Numbered from the stretch's first letter, positions 52,196-59,995 are shown. The stretch: DNA of 64,000 nucleotides from Deinococcus ficus (GCF_003444775.1 NZ_CP021084.1:62001-126000); one strand, 5' to 3'. Program-made: numbers and translations. Notes: generated from the sequence alone by a model not told the origin.

Positions 52196-52729
52196 ATGTC
52201 AATGATCTACGTTTCCGGCCAAGCCACCGGCAACCCCAGCCCCGCGGGGTACGCCTTCCGCGTCAAGCAGGGGCACCTGATCCTGCGGGAACGGCAGCAG
52301 ACCCTCACGAGCGGCAACGCCCTCAGCGCCACCCTGATCGGCGTGCGAGACGCCCTGCAGGGCCTGACGCAGGGCGACCCGTACACCATTGTCATGACCA
52401 ACCACGCCCTGAGCGTGGACCTGCTCAACAAGAGCAGCGTCGCCCGCAGCCCCGCCATTCACGCGCTGGTCACCGAAATCCAGGTGTTGACAGCCCAGCA
52501 CGGCCTCAACCCTGAGTATGTGCACCTGCTGCCCGAAACGGACCCGGACCTCGACGAAATCATCCGCCTGAGCGAGGACAGCGCCCGGCTCGCGTGGCGG
52601 ACCGCCAACAGCCCCGCCTGCCCGCGCTGCGGCGACATGATGACCATCCACCACTCCCGCGGAGGAAAGCTATGGAAGTGCAGCACCGACACCTGCAGCG
52701 GGACACTCCGCCTCTACAGCAGTCCCTGA
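52196..52729 (+). CDS. Inactive RNase H-fold protein with C-terminal TopA-type zinc ribbon
   Basis: The 177-residue protein begins MIYVSGQATGNPSPAGYAF, which lines up with the RNase HI start (IFTDGSCLGNPGPGGYG), but the catalytic Asp is Ser. The matching helix (SGNALSATLIGVRDAL) lacks the catalytic Glu, and VMTNHALSV has Asn where the third acid should be. The active site is therefore lost. Residues 142-170 are a four-Cys ribbon (CPRC and CSTDTC) like those at the C-terminus of TopA. A nucleic-acid-binding role is likely; the partner may be the plasmid TopA 3 kb upstream. Confidence 0.8.
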   Translation: MSMIYVSGQATGNPSPAGYAFRVKQGHLILRERQQTLTSGNALSATLIGVRDALQGLTQGDPYTIVMTNHALSVDLLNKSSVARSPAIHALVTEIQVLTAQHGLNPEYVHLLPETDPDLDEIIRLSEDSARLAWRTANSPACPRCGDMMTIHHSRGGKLWKCSTDTCSGTLRLYSSP

Positions 52730-53241
52730 CCCGGAACCTCATCCAGGGCGCCCTCGCGTACCTGCTCACCGCCATCATCCTGATGCTCGCCTTCAGCCTG
52801 AACGTCCTCGCGTTCAACGCCAGCGACCCAGCCGCGCAGACCTGGTTCAAACAGATCCTTCTGGGCCTCACCCTGGTCACCGCCGCAGCATTCGCGGTCT
52901 TCCACTCCCACCGCCTCACCGTCCTGATCCCCGCGCTGATCACGGGTGTGCTCGCGGCCACCGCGACGAACAACCCGGTCGGACTCCACCTCGGCCTCAC
53001 CGCGCTGGTCCTCGCCCAGCAGGGCATGCGCGCGCCTCACTCGTACGGCCTGATGCTCAGCGTGATCCAGACCTGCGGCGCCCTGATGCTCGCCACCACC
53101 GGCCTGGCCGTCGACGCCGCGCTGCTGCTGCCCTACCTGCTGCTGACCGTCGCCCTGCGGCGCTGGACCCATCCGGCGCTGCACGACCCCCGCCTGATCG
53201 TCACCCTCGCTGCCGCTGCGCTCGCCCTGAGCCTGCGATAG
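52672..53241 (+). CDS. Integral membrane protein of unknown function
   Basis: ATG 52672 with GGAGG six bases upstream lies inside the end of the RNase H-fold gene (58-base overlap), so translation is coupled. The 189 residues contain five to six membrane helices (LLTAIILMLAFSLNVLAF, ILLGLTLVTAAAFAVF, VLIPALITGVLAA, LMLSVIQTCGALMLATTGL, LLLPYLLLTVALR). No family is recognised. Confidence 0.75.
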   Translation: MEVQHRHLQRDTPPLQQSLTRNLIQGALAYLLTAIILMLAFSLNVLAFNASDPAAQTWFKQILLGLTLVTAAAFAVFHSHRLTVLIPALITGVLAATATNNPVGLHLGLTALVLAQQGMRAPHSYGLMLSVIQTCGALMLATTGLAVDAALLLPYLLLTVALRRWTHPALHDPRLIVTLAAAALALSLR

Positions 53242-53259
53242 CGGCCGAACCATCAGACA

Positions 53260-53281
53260 TGGCCCGGGTCCGCCCGGGCCA
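53260..53281 (+). terminator. Hairpin terminator candidate
   Basis: TGGCCCGGG (53260-53268) pairs with CCCGGGCCA (53273-53281) with a 4-base loop TCCG, 19 bases after the membrane-protein stop. Confidence 0.5.
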
Positions 53282-53386
53282 CAGTGCTGCCGGCGCTGTT
53301 CACCCATCCCCAGAAAGGGATGCGCGGTCGCACCTTATATATAGGACGCCGCCTCAAGTGGCGCCGCGCCACCAGTCACCTGCCGC

Positions 53387-53392
53387 TACGGT
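53387..53392 (+). promoter_or_regulatory. Leaderless-type -10 (TACGGT)
   Basis: TACGGT, then six bases, then ATG 53399. An AT-rich TTATATATA stretch lies 50 bases upstream and could be a second promoter element. Confidence 0.4.
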
Positions 53393-53398
53393 GGACAC

Positions 53399-53791
53399 AT
53401 GCTCCGCGCTCTCCTGACCAGCGTGCTCCTGACCTCTGCAGCCGCCGCACAAACCATCCCGAACATGAACCCCGCCACGCCCGAACAGCAGAAGGCCATC
53501 AACCAGAACGCCCTGGCCTTCACCGGACGGACGTGCACCATGTACGGCGTCAAGCTGGTGGAAGTCCCCGCCTCCGTTCCCGCTGAGAAGCTCAAGAAAG
53601 GCATGCTGCTGGCCACGGATACACTCCTGAACGCCTACACCCGGCACGGCACGACCCCCACACGGGTCCAGCGCACGGACGACGGCGGCGCCGTGATCTA
53701 CACAAAATGGAACAACGGCTTCATGCAACTGGCCGTTTCCACGAACGGAACACGGCGGTTTCACGGCATGTTCGCCTGCATCCTGCGCTAA
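53399..53791 (+). CDS. Small secreted protein
   Basis: A 130-residue product with a signal peptide (LRALLTSVLLTSAAAA) and cleavage before QTIPNMN. Two Cys (RTCTMYG, MFACILR) may pair. The C-terminal part has strands (GGAVIYTKWNNGFMQLAVS). No family is recognised. Expression is apparently from its own leaderless promoter. Confidence 0.75.
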   Translation: MLRALLTSVLLTSAAAAQTIPNMNPATPEQQKAINQNALAFTGRTCTMYGVKLVEVPASVPAEKLKKGMLLATDTLLNAYTRHGTTPTRVQRTDDGGAVIYTKWNNGFMQLAVSTNGTRRFHGMFACILR

Positions 53792-53904
53792 CCGACCGAA
53801 CCGGGGGCCAGCCTTGCTTTCGACACGACGCCGGCGGATGACGCAGCCAGCCGAGCTCCGCAGGTCTGGGAGGGTGGCAGACCGGGATGCGGCAGACTGG
53901 AGGC

Positions 53905-54060
53905 ATGAACTGGAAGCGGGGCAAGTGGGGCGCGGTGATTGGTGCCGGTGGGGGCATTCTGAGTTTCGGCCTGAGTGAGGACATGTGGCTGCTCGTCGTG
54001 ACGGGACTCGCCATCTTTGTGTCCGGCTTTCTGAAGCTCCGTGCGTTCGACCGGGCCTGA
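53905..54060 (+). CDS. 51-residue membrane protein
   Basis: ATG 53905 after CTGGAGG. The 51 residues begin MNWKRGKWGAV and contain two hydrophobic stretches (GAVIGAGGGILSFGL and MWLLVVTGLAIFVSGFL), enough for a hairpin of two membrane helices, with a basic tail (KLRAFDRA). Codon use matches the neighbours. No family is recognised. Confidence 0.6.
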   Translation: MNWKRGKWGAVIGAGGGILSFGLSEDMWLLVVTGLAIFVSGFLKLRAFDRA

Positions 54061-54346
54061 CTGCCCGCCGGTTCCGTCACGCGGCCCGCCTCAGGCGTAG
54101 CGGTCAAGGGAGCGGCAGAGAAGCGCCGCACGCCATCGATCCCGGCCTCATGCAAGGACAGTCACTCAGAAAACTGAGCTCACAGGAGGTCCAGGAAGGG
54201 GCCTCCAATTCGTTTCGAGGGGTACAGGACCCTGGCGCGGATTGGTCAGGCGGGCTCATGCGGCACAAGATCGCTTCTCTTTCCTAATGAGTGTTAGGGC
54301 ATAGAAACGTGATCGGCATTTTGGACCCGTACCGTACTCTGACCAG
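54061..54346. other. Gap with lower GC, no gene seen
   Basis: The 286 bases between the small membrane protein and the HELGH gene contain no credible frame. Near its end TACTCT stands about six bases before the GTG at 54347 and is a candidate leaderless -10. Confidence 0.4.
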
Positions 54347-55180
54347 GTGATGCCCCTGCGACGCGCACAGGTCCAGATCCAGGTGGTCTACCCCGGCGTT
54401 GACCTGCTGGTCCTGGCATCGGAAAACCAAGCCACGGCGATCCGCACCTTCCTGACAACCAAGGACGCCCTCCAACTCCATCACCCATCGGTCAACGCAC
54501 TCGAACGAGATGCCGAACTCCTGCGCCAACACGCACAGGCTGTGCTGGACTCTTACAGCCTGCCCGACACGAAAGACCTCGTGATCTACCTCGCGCCCTG
54601 TCGGCCCTCAGCCGCTGTCATCCGCCAGGGGCTCGCCGAACACGGCATCGGCGCCGAGTGGAAAGGGTACTTCGATAGCCATCCTGACTGTCTCCGGGTG
54701 TTCTGGGCATCCACGGACCTTCGTCCACTTATTCCCGTCGTGACCCATGAACTCGGGCACCACCTCCGACCCGCTAACCTCGACCGGGAGTACGTTGAGG
54801 CCGACACCTACCGCGTCACAAGGCGCCTGCTGCATGAGGGCCTCGCAGAAAACCTCGTCCACGCCGTCCATGGAACCGGAGCGCTGCACCATACGGCTCC
54901 CAGCCCGCAACCCGTCCTGGACAGCCTCGTGGAGGTCCTCAGATTGGAGCGGGCCGGCGCCCTCCTCGACGGTAAGTGCGCGGGAGACGCGTTCAACCTT
55001 CTCGACGGCAATGACCTGTACGCCCCTGGATCTGAACTGCTTCGCCGTTCCGGGTTGACCCTTCACGAGGCGGCGCGTGTCAGTCCAGCTGACTACCTCG
55101 AACGGATCATCCCTCACGTTCCCAACCTGCCCAGCAGCGGCCAGACCGACGATCCATGGTCGCCGTGGGCCCGGAGGTGA
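54347..55180 (+). CDS. DUF2268-like zinc peptidase (HELGH motif)
   Basis: A 277-residue soluble protein. VVTHELGHHLRP supplies the zinc motif HExxH near residue 134, and LLHEGLAENLVHAVHG about 30 residues later supplies the third ligand, in the DUF2268 manner. The GTG start at 54347, or the ATG just behind it, carries TACTCT about six bases upstream, the leaderless pattern. It ends 4 bases before a winged-helix gene and may form a protease-regulator pair with it. Codon GC is slightly lower than in the operons around. Confidence 0.8.
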   Translation: MMPLRRAQVQIQVVYPGVDLLVLASENQATAIRTFLTTKDALQLHHPSVNALERDAELLRQHAQAVLDSYSLPDTKDLVIYLAPCRPSAAVIRQGLAEHGIGAEWKGYFDSHPDCLRVFWASTDLRPLIPVVTHELGHHLRPANLDREYVEADTYRVTRRLLHEGLAENLVHAVHGTGALHHTAPSPQPVLDSLVEVLRLERAGALLDGKCAGDAFNLLDGNDLYAPGSELLRRSGLTLHEAARVSPADYLERIIPHVPNLPSSGQTDDPWSPWARR

Positions 55181-55184
55181 CCGC

Positions 55185-55394
55185 GTGTCCTCACCTGCCC
55201 CTGATCTAAATGAGGCGGTCAGGATTCTCCTTGGCCACGCCGGGCAGCCCATGACTGTTCGAGAACTGCGTGACCGCGCGGGTCTGCCCGCGCCCCTGTT
55301 TCATCAGGCCCTTGATGAACTTGAGCGCCAGGGGCGCGTTTCGTGGGTGAACGACGACCTCGTTATCCGCCCTCCGGAGTCCAGTCAGCCGTGA
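55185..55394 (+). CDS. Small winged-helix protein
   Basis: GTG 55185 follows GGAGG, 4 bases after the peptidase stop. The 69-residue protein is one winged helix (NEAVRILLGHAGQPMTVREL, GLPAPLFHQALDELERQGRV, then SWVNDDLVI as the wing). DNA binding is expected. In pairing and size it resembles regulator partners in protease-linked switches; this is an inference. Confidence 0.75.
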   Translation: MSSPAPDLNEAVRILLGHAGQPMTVRELRDRAGLPAPLFHQALDELERQGRVSWVNDDLVIRPPESSQP

Positions 55395-55418
55395 GAACCT
55401 TGTGCTGTGGAAGACGGT

Positions 55419-55455
55419 TTGACGGAAGTGCTCGCAGAATGAGCACTTCCGTCAA
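55419..55455. terminator. Perfect 15-bp hairpin after the winged-helix gene
   Basis: TTGACGGAAGTGCTC (55419-55433) pairs with its complement at 55441-55455 around GCAGAAT. It lacks a T-run. It may be a terminator or an operator for the adjacent winged-helix protein. Confidence 0.55.
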
Positions 55456-55939
55456 GAATGGGGGGATTGGAGAATAAGACCTGGACCTGCTGCTGTTAGG
55501 TGAAACGGCAGGGGGCTGGGGTTAGCCAGGTACCTAAGACGTACTGGCGGACCTTCGGGGACTCTTCCAGAAGGATGTCGACGAGCAACTTGAAGAAGCC
55601 CGTACCGCCACGAAGGACTCCCACGTCAAATGCGCGGCTTGGGAACAGCAGATCGAGCTCAGAGCCAATTAGGGATAATGGAATTAAAATAACTTTTCAC
55701 CTCTCTTCTTCATGGTCAGTGCGTGAATGGGCGCACCTGTTCAGCAGATCATGCCCAGAGACTGTCAGGCCTTTGTCAGCTCAAAATGATCCGCCCGCGT
55801 CCGGGGGGCCATCACTACTGGCTTCCTTTTCACACTAACCATGATTAGTTCTAAAACCCCCTGCGGACGGCCCGAGCTGCCTCGCGTCCCGTCACGTCTC
55901 CTCTCGGGCAACCACTCACGTGTCGCTGACACTGAAAGC
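55456..55939. other. Decayed, lower-GC stretch with a gene relic
   Basis: No intact gene is seen. At 55538-55672 a frame of 44 codons reads like the end of a coiled-coil protein (FQKDVDEQLEEARTATKDSH, ending ELRAN) but lacks a start. AT-rich bases at 55670-55700 and a short minus-strand frame (KRKPVVMAPRTRADHFELTK) are further fragments. It looks like the remains of an earlier insertion. Confidence 0.4.
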
Positions 55940-56485
55940 ATGAACATGCCCCGGCTTTTCATGCTCGCCGCCTGCTGCGCCCTCTTCTCCGCCGCCACCG
56001 CGCAGGAGGCAGCGGCGGAACCCGGGATGTACCCGATTCAGATCGACCTGCGCAAGGTCAACCAGGCGGGAATCACGCCCGGTGCAGGGTACGTGCTGGT
56101 GCGCGACCTCAAAGCGCTCGTGCAGGTCAGCGCGAGCGGCAACACGTACACGCTGCGCACCCCAGGGTCGGTCCTGCGCTTTACGGCAGGCGGCCGCTCG
56201 GCCACCCTGAACGGAGAGCCCGCCAAGCTCAACGCCACGCCGATACGACTGAGTGAGACGGTGCTGCTTCCCGTGCAGGCCCTGCGCTTCCTCGGGTGCG
56301 GATACCAGCCGCTCGAACCCATGAAGAATGTCCGTGCCTACAGCGTCAAGTGCGCCGACCAGGACGTCACGGTCAACCTCGCCGTGATGACCTTCGAGAA
56401 CGCCAATGCCCGGGGGGGGGCCCTGCTTCCGACTGGAGAGCGCATCAATCAGATCCGCGCCAGGGCGCTACGCGCTGGCCGCTGA
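55940..56485 (+). CDS. Secreted protein with copper-amine-oxidase-N-like (stalk) domain
   Basis: The start ATG 55940 (or 55946) begins a signal peptide (LFMLAACCALFSAATA). The 181-residue product has the pattern of the Cu amine oxidase N-terminal domain (VLVRDLKALVQVSA, LNGEPAKLNATPIRLSETVL, LPVQALRFLGCGYQPL), common in extracellular bacterial proteins as an adhesive module. Near the end nine G in a row (56412-56420) code Arg-Gly-Gly; slippage there would change the last 20-odd residues. Confidence 0.75.
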   Translation: MNMPRLFMLAACCALFSAATAQEAAAEPGMYPIQIDLRKVNQAGITPGAGYVLVRDLKALVQVSASGNTYTLRTPGSVLRFTAGGRSATLNGEPAKLNATPIRLSETVLLPVQALRFLGCGYQPLEPMKNVRAYSVKCADQDVTVNLAVMTFENANARGGALLPTGERINQIRARALRAGR

Positions 56486-56503
56486 CCAAGCCCTTCACCC
56501 ATC

Positions 56504-56534
56504 ACCTCCCGCAGTACGCGGGAGGTTTCGTTTT
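56504..56534 (+). terminator. Rho-independent terminator
   Basis: ACCTCCCGC (56504-56512) pairs with GCGGGAGGT (56518-56526), 5-base loop, followed by TTCGTTTT. The arms nearly equal those at 45134. Confidence 0.75.
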
Positions 56535-56580
56535 GGCGTGCCATCGCCGGACGCCACCCATACGCGGCACATCCTGGGGT

Positions 56581-57033
56581 ATGACCGTGACGTCTTCCCT
56601 TTTCCGCGAGGCTCCAGCCGGCACGGCCGCACACGCCGTGGAACTGCTGCGCGCCATGCCGCGCATGAACTTTCAGAACCCCAGCAGCATTGAAGAAGTC
56701 CAGCAGTGGAACGCGGCCCGCAAAGCGCACATTGCCAGTGTCCCGGCCTCGGACATGCACCTGCATCTCCTGGCGCTGACGCCGCAGCAGGACGTGCTCG
56801 GCATCAACCTCAGCGGCCTGAGCATGGGGATGGGCGGCTTTGTTTCCGGAGTCCTCGTGGGCTTCGTGGTCCTACACCATTTCGGCTTCGCCCTGCTGGC
56901 CGGACTCCTCCTGGGTCTGGTGCTGGGCGCGCTGTTCCACACCATGTACAAGGCGCAGCGCTCGCGTGCGGTGAATCTGCTGGAAGCCATGGCTGCGGGT
57001 GACCGCTCAGGGGGGGAGGTCCAGACGGAATGA
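56581..57033 (+). CDS. Membrane protein, first of two tandem paralogues
   Basis: A 150-residue product from ATG 56581. It has a cytoplasmic head (SIEEVQQWNAARKAHIASVP, DMHLHLLALTPQQDVLGINL) and two membrane helices (GGFVSGVLVGFVVLHHFGF, LLAGLLLGLVLGALF), then a basic tail. The head-plus-hairpin layout and the pattern W-x(4)-R-x-x-HI-x(3)-P-x(2)-D-x-H-x-H-x-LALTP recur in the next gene, so the pair arose by duplication. It overlaps that gene by four bases (ATGA). Confidence 0.75.
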   Translation: MTVTSSLFREAPAGTAAHAVELLRAMPRMNFQNPSSIEEVQQWNAARKAHIASVPASDMHLHLLALTPQQDVLGINLSGLSMGMGGFVSGVLVGFVVLHHFGFALLAGLLLGLVLGALFHTMYKAQRSRAVNLLEAMAAGDRSGGEVQTE

Positions 57034-57497
57034 AAGACAACAGCCTCCGGAGTGCTCCGGAACTGACGCACCAGCCTGGAGAGCCCGGGTACACCCACGA
57101 CCTGTACCAGCTGCTCAAACGGCTGCACCTGCGGGACGAGCACGAACCTCCCATTGCGCCTGGCGTGATGCGCGACTGGTACGACCTGAAAAGCGAGCAC
57201 ATCGGCAAGCTGCCCCTGCGCGACCGGCACGTTCACCAGCTGGCCCTGACGCCACGCGCGACGCTCGGCGGGTTTGAGCTGAGCAGTTACGCCGCGGGAC
57301 TCGCCACCACCGTCTGCGCCGGCATCTTCTTCGGGTACATCCAGGACCTGGGCGACACAGGGATCGCAGGCGGCGTGCTGCTGGGCAGTCTCGTGATGGC
57401 CCTGGTCAACCGCCGGGCTTATGAAGCCCAGCAGCGGGCTCACGCGCAGCTCGGGCTCCCTGCCCCGACCGACCGGTACACCGGGATGAACTTCTAG
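57030..57497 (+). CDS. Membrane protein, second tandem paralogue
   Basis: A 155-residue paralogue of the previous protein: MRDWYDLKSEHIGKLPLRDR, HVHQLALTPRATLGGFELSS, then two membrane helices (AGLATTVCAGIFFGYIQDL, AGGVLLGSLVMALV) and a C-terminal region with Arg/Gln. The two coupled paralogues may form a hetero-oligomer. No known family. Confidence 0.75.
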   Translation: MKDNSLRSAPELTHQPGEPGYTHDLYQLLKRLHLRDEHEPPIAPGVMRDWYDLKSEHIGKLPLRDRHVHQLALTPRATLGGFELSSYAAGLATTVCAGIFFGYIQDLGDTGIAGGVLLGSLVMALVNRRAYEAQQRAHAQLGLPAPTDRYTGMNF

Positions 57498-57498
57498 T

Positions 57499-57840
57499 AT
57501 GTTCGGCGACCTTCAGCGCAACCTTGACCGGCCTGTGAAATGCCCGAAATGCCGGTCGTCTGAGATCCTGCTGACCGAGCAGGCGGTGCGCATCACCCTG
57601 CGGTACCGGCAGACCAGCGACAACACCCTCGAACGTCAGCAGTTACGTAAGCGCATGATCGACTCCAGCGTGGAGGGCTACTGCGAACGGTGCTGTCACA
57701 CCTGGAAGGTGCGGGGCATTCAGCACGTGAATGAACTGCGCTACGCCTTTTGCAATCGCAAGAACAGCGGCAGTGGACTGCAGAAAAATGGAATTACCGA
57801 TCTGTCTGAAAGAATGACTCCGGTGCACGAGCTGGGGTAA
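57499..57840 (+). CDS. Zinc-ribbon protein
   Basis: A 113-residue protein starting 1 base after the previous gene. Cys pairs CPKC (residues 15-18) and CERCC (about 61-65) form a probable zinc ribbon around a Thr/Arg-rich strand region (LTEQAVRITLRYRQTSDNTL). The C-terminal half is polar. A nucleic-acid or protein-binding role is likely; no specific family is recognised. Confidence 0.7.
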   Translation: MFGDLQRNLDRPVKCPKCRSSEILLTEQAVRITLRYRQTSDNTLERQQLRKRMIDSSVEGYCERCCHTWKVRGIQHVNELRYAFCNRKNSGSGLQKNGITDLSERMTPVHELG

Positions 57841-57976
57841 GTTCGGGTCCACCGCATCAATCTGTGCAGGCCGCTTGACCCGTGGGGGGTTCAACAAGCA
57901 GCCTGCGCAGCGTTTTAAACGAAGTTCGCGGCGTCACGCACCGCACGTTGCTTACCGGTGAGAAGTTGAGCGTCTT

Positions 57977-57982
57977 TATACT
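57977..57982 (+). promoter_or_regulatory. Leaderless-type -10 (TATACT)
   Basis: TATACT, seven bases, ATG 57990. The seven bases (GAAGGGG) are purine-rich, but sit too near the hexamer to act as a ribosome site on a transcript started from it. Confidence 0.45.
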
Positions 57983-57989
57983 GAAGGGG

Positions 57990-59603
57990 ATGAGCGCGGT
58001 GGTGACAACAGCAGACTGGAAGCAGGTCAAGAGCCTCTTCGAGAGCGGCCACCTCGGTCAGGCGCACACGGCGCTCAAGGTGCTGGCCAAGGCCGGGCAT
58101 GAGGAGGCCAAGACGCTGTACGCCCTTTCTCTGCTCCAGCTCGGCGAAGCGGAGCAGGCCTGCGCGGCAATGCAGCACCATCCCGGATGGCAGCGGGTAA
58201 TCGAGGCCCTGATTCAGGTGCCGCCCAGCGCCGGCGACAGCGCTCCAGGTCAGGAACACGCGACACTCCAGCTCCTCGCGGAGGCCATTCGCTGGCATCA
58301 CGCGGGCGAGTATCAGAAGGCCTCCCTCTGGCTGCAGGAATGCTGGGTGCTGCCGACGTTCGCCGCAGAGCAGCGCTGCATCCTGCTGTGGCTCAGCGTG
58401 CAGAACGCGCTGGAGCAGTTTGACCTCACTGAAGCGAGGCGGTACCTGAAACTCAGCGAACAGGTCCACCCGGAACACCACCTGCTGTTGCGCACGCAGC
58501 AACTGTGCGAGAGCAGCCTGACGGTCGATCTCGACATCGAGACGGCGCAGCAGCACCAGCGCAACATCCGGCGCAGTGCCCGCGGCCGCGACCTGTTCAA
58601 TCTGCTGTTGTTCGGCGGGCCGCAACTGGAGGTGTACGCCCATGACCGCCAGGCCGCGTCAGTGGCGGAGCTCAGCCGCAAACTCCAGGACCTGCCGACC
58701 GTTCACACCCACCGCGCGATTGCCGCCGCGCTTCTCGGCGAACGTGACGTGGCCCTGGAGATCCCCTGCGCCAGTGCGCGGCTCGAGGCCCGCCGGCGCC
58801 TGTACGCCGCCTGGCAGAACGGCGATACCGACGAGCTGTGCAGCGCCGCGCTCGCGCAGCCCAACGACCTGACCTGGACACGCGACCACCTGCGGCTGAC
58901 CGGCCACCTCGACGCCTGCGCGCTTGACGCGCTGAACGAAGCCGTCGGGCCTTTGAAAGTGCCGGAACACGCGACGCACAGCTACTACGTTCAGCTGCTC
59001 GGGGAACACCCGCAGATCCTCACGCCGGAAGGGCCGCTGAACCTCGGCAGTCTCACCCGGAACGCGGCCCGGCTGCTGGCGCTGCTGCTGATCAACAAGC
59101 GGCGGGAGGACAGCTACCAGTGCTCCGACGACCTGATTCAGAGCCTGATGGATATGAATCCGGAGTACCTCAGCGCGGATGACCGGCGCAGCGCCAAGAT
59201 GCAGGTCGCGAAGCTGATCTACAGCCTGCGTCAGAAAACCCGGCAGGACCTGGTCGTCTCCGAGCACCGCAGCTACACCCTTGGGGAGCATCACGTCCTG
59301 CTCGATACCGACGCCCTGCAGGACCTCATCCGCAGCGGGGACCTCGACAATGCCGCTGAGTTGCTGCAAGAAGGCATCCTGCCTCACGAGTCGCCCAACA
59401 GCGCCCTGCACGCGTACCGGTGTCAGCTGTACCAGGAGTTCTTCGAGGCCGTCGATGCCCGGTTGGACCGTGACCTCACCGACCGAGAACGCCACCAGCT
59501 CGCCATGTGTCTGGCGCCGTTCACTGATTGGCCCTGGCCGGATCCGATGCTTGAGGAACAGGCGCAGGCTGTGTTTGATCGTCTCAGTGCCGACGTGGCG
59601 TAA
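57990..59603 (+). CDS. TPR protein with C-terminal DNA-binding (SARP-like) domain
   Basis: ATG 57990 is chosen (leaderless -10 at 57977) over upstream codons. In the 537-residue protein the first 330 residues are helical TPR-like repeats (ESGHLGQAHTALKVLAKAGH, HHAGEYQKASLWLQECWVLP). The C-terminal 200 contain a winged-helix region (RLLALLLINKRREDSYQCSD, QVAKLIYSLRQKTRQDLVVS) and then a SARP/BTAD-like part (DALQDLIRSGDLDNAAELLQ). Activator of a nearby operon is plausible. Confidence 0.8.
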   Translation: MSAVVTTADWKQVKSLFESGHLGQAHTALKVLAKAGHEEAKTLYALSLLQLGEAEQACAAMQHHPGWQRVIEALIQVPPSAGDSAPGQEHATLQLLAEAIRWHHAGEYQKASLWLQECWVLPTFAAEQRCILLWLSVQNALEQFDLTEARRYLKLSEQVHPEHHLLLRTQQLCESSLTVDLDIETAQQHQRNIRRSARGRDLFNLLLFGGPQLEVYAHDRQAASVAELSRKLQDLPTVHTHRAIAAALLGERDVALEIPCASARLEARRRLYAAWQNGDTDELCSAALAQPNDLTWTRDHLRLTGHLDACALDALNEAVGPLKVPEHATHSYYVQLLGEHPQILTPEGPLNLGSLTRNAARLLALLLINKRREDSYQCSDDLIQSLMDMNPEYLSADDRRSAKMQVAKLIYSLRQKTRQDLVVSEHRSYTLGEHHVLLDTDALQDLIRSGDLDNAAELLQEGILPHESPNSALHAYRCQLYQEFFEAVDARLDRDLTDRERHQLAMCLAPFTDWPWPDPMLEEQAQAVFDRLSADVA

Positions 59604-59769
59604 GCCGGAGCGGGAGCGGGGCGCCCCTCGATGATGGGCGTCCGCTGTTTCGCCGGTCATGACCAGGCGCGTCCGCTCCAAAATTGATTTACGCACTGGG
59701 CTCGATTCGGGTTTTTTTCGCCTGACACGCTTGGCATCAATGGAATCACTGATCGTTTACAATCATATT
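59604..59769. promoter_or_regulatory. Promoter region of the winged-helix/Prim-Pol operon
   Basis: No gene. TACAAT at 59758-59763 is a good -10, with TTGGCA (59731-59736) upstream at long spacing. The AT-rich stretch around it (GATCGTTTACAATCATATTA) is unlike the flanks. A GGGCGCCCC/GGGCGTCC-type hairpin near 59640 may end the TPR-regulator transcript. Confidence 0.45.
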
Positions 59770-59950
59770 AGTTTTCTCACCGGAAAACTTGGCGGACTCC
59801 TCCCCATCCGCCAGCAGCCTACCCGCCTGCCTGCAGTCCTCCCCTCTTTAGTGTTTGAATCCCCCCCTTCAAACACACCTGCCCCCAACAGGAAAACAGC
59901 GAACCTCCCCCCGGCCCACCCTGCCGGGCTGCCTCCCCCCCGGCAGCCCG
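59770..59950 (+). ncRNA. Leader with an array of hairpins bearing C-rich loops
   Basis: Successive stem-loops: 59770-59789 (AGTTTTC/GAAAACT, loop TCACCG), 59791-59812 (GGCGGA/TCCGCC, loop CTCCTCCCCA), 59851-59876 (GTGTTTGAA/TTCAAACAC, loop TCCCCCCC), 59878-59892 (CCTG/CAGG, loop CCCCCAA) and 59925-59950 (CGGGCTGCC/GGCAGCCCG, loop TCCCCCCC). Two 9-bp stems differ completely yet hold the identical 8-base loop, which points to a conserved RNA (or ssDNA) recognition element. It sits between a TACAAT promoter and the ribosome site GGAGAG of the operon at 59996. Confidence 0.65.
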
Positions 59951-59995
59951 CAGGTCCACGCAGCATGTGCTGCTGCTTCTCCTTGGAGAGACCCC

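Noticed and set aside
55500..55838. 112-codon frame in the gap after the winged-helix gene
   Set aside because: Ser/Arg-rich, no ribosome site. Another frame in the same place reads better as a relic.
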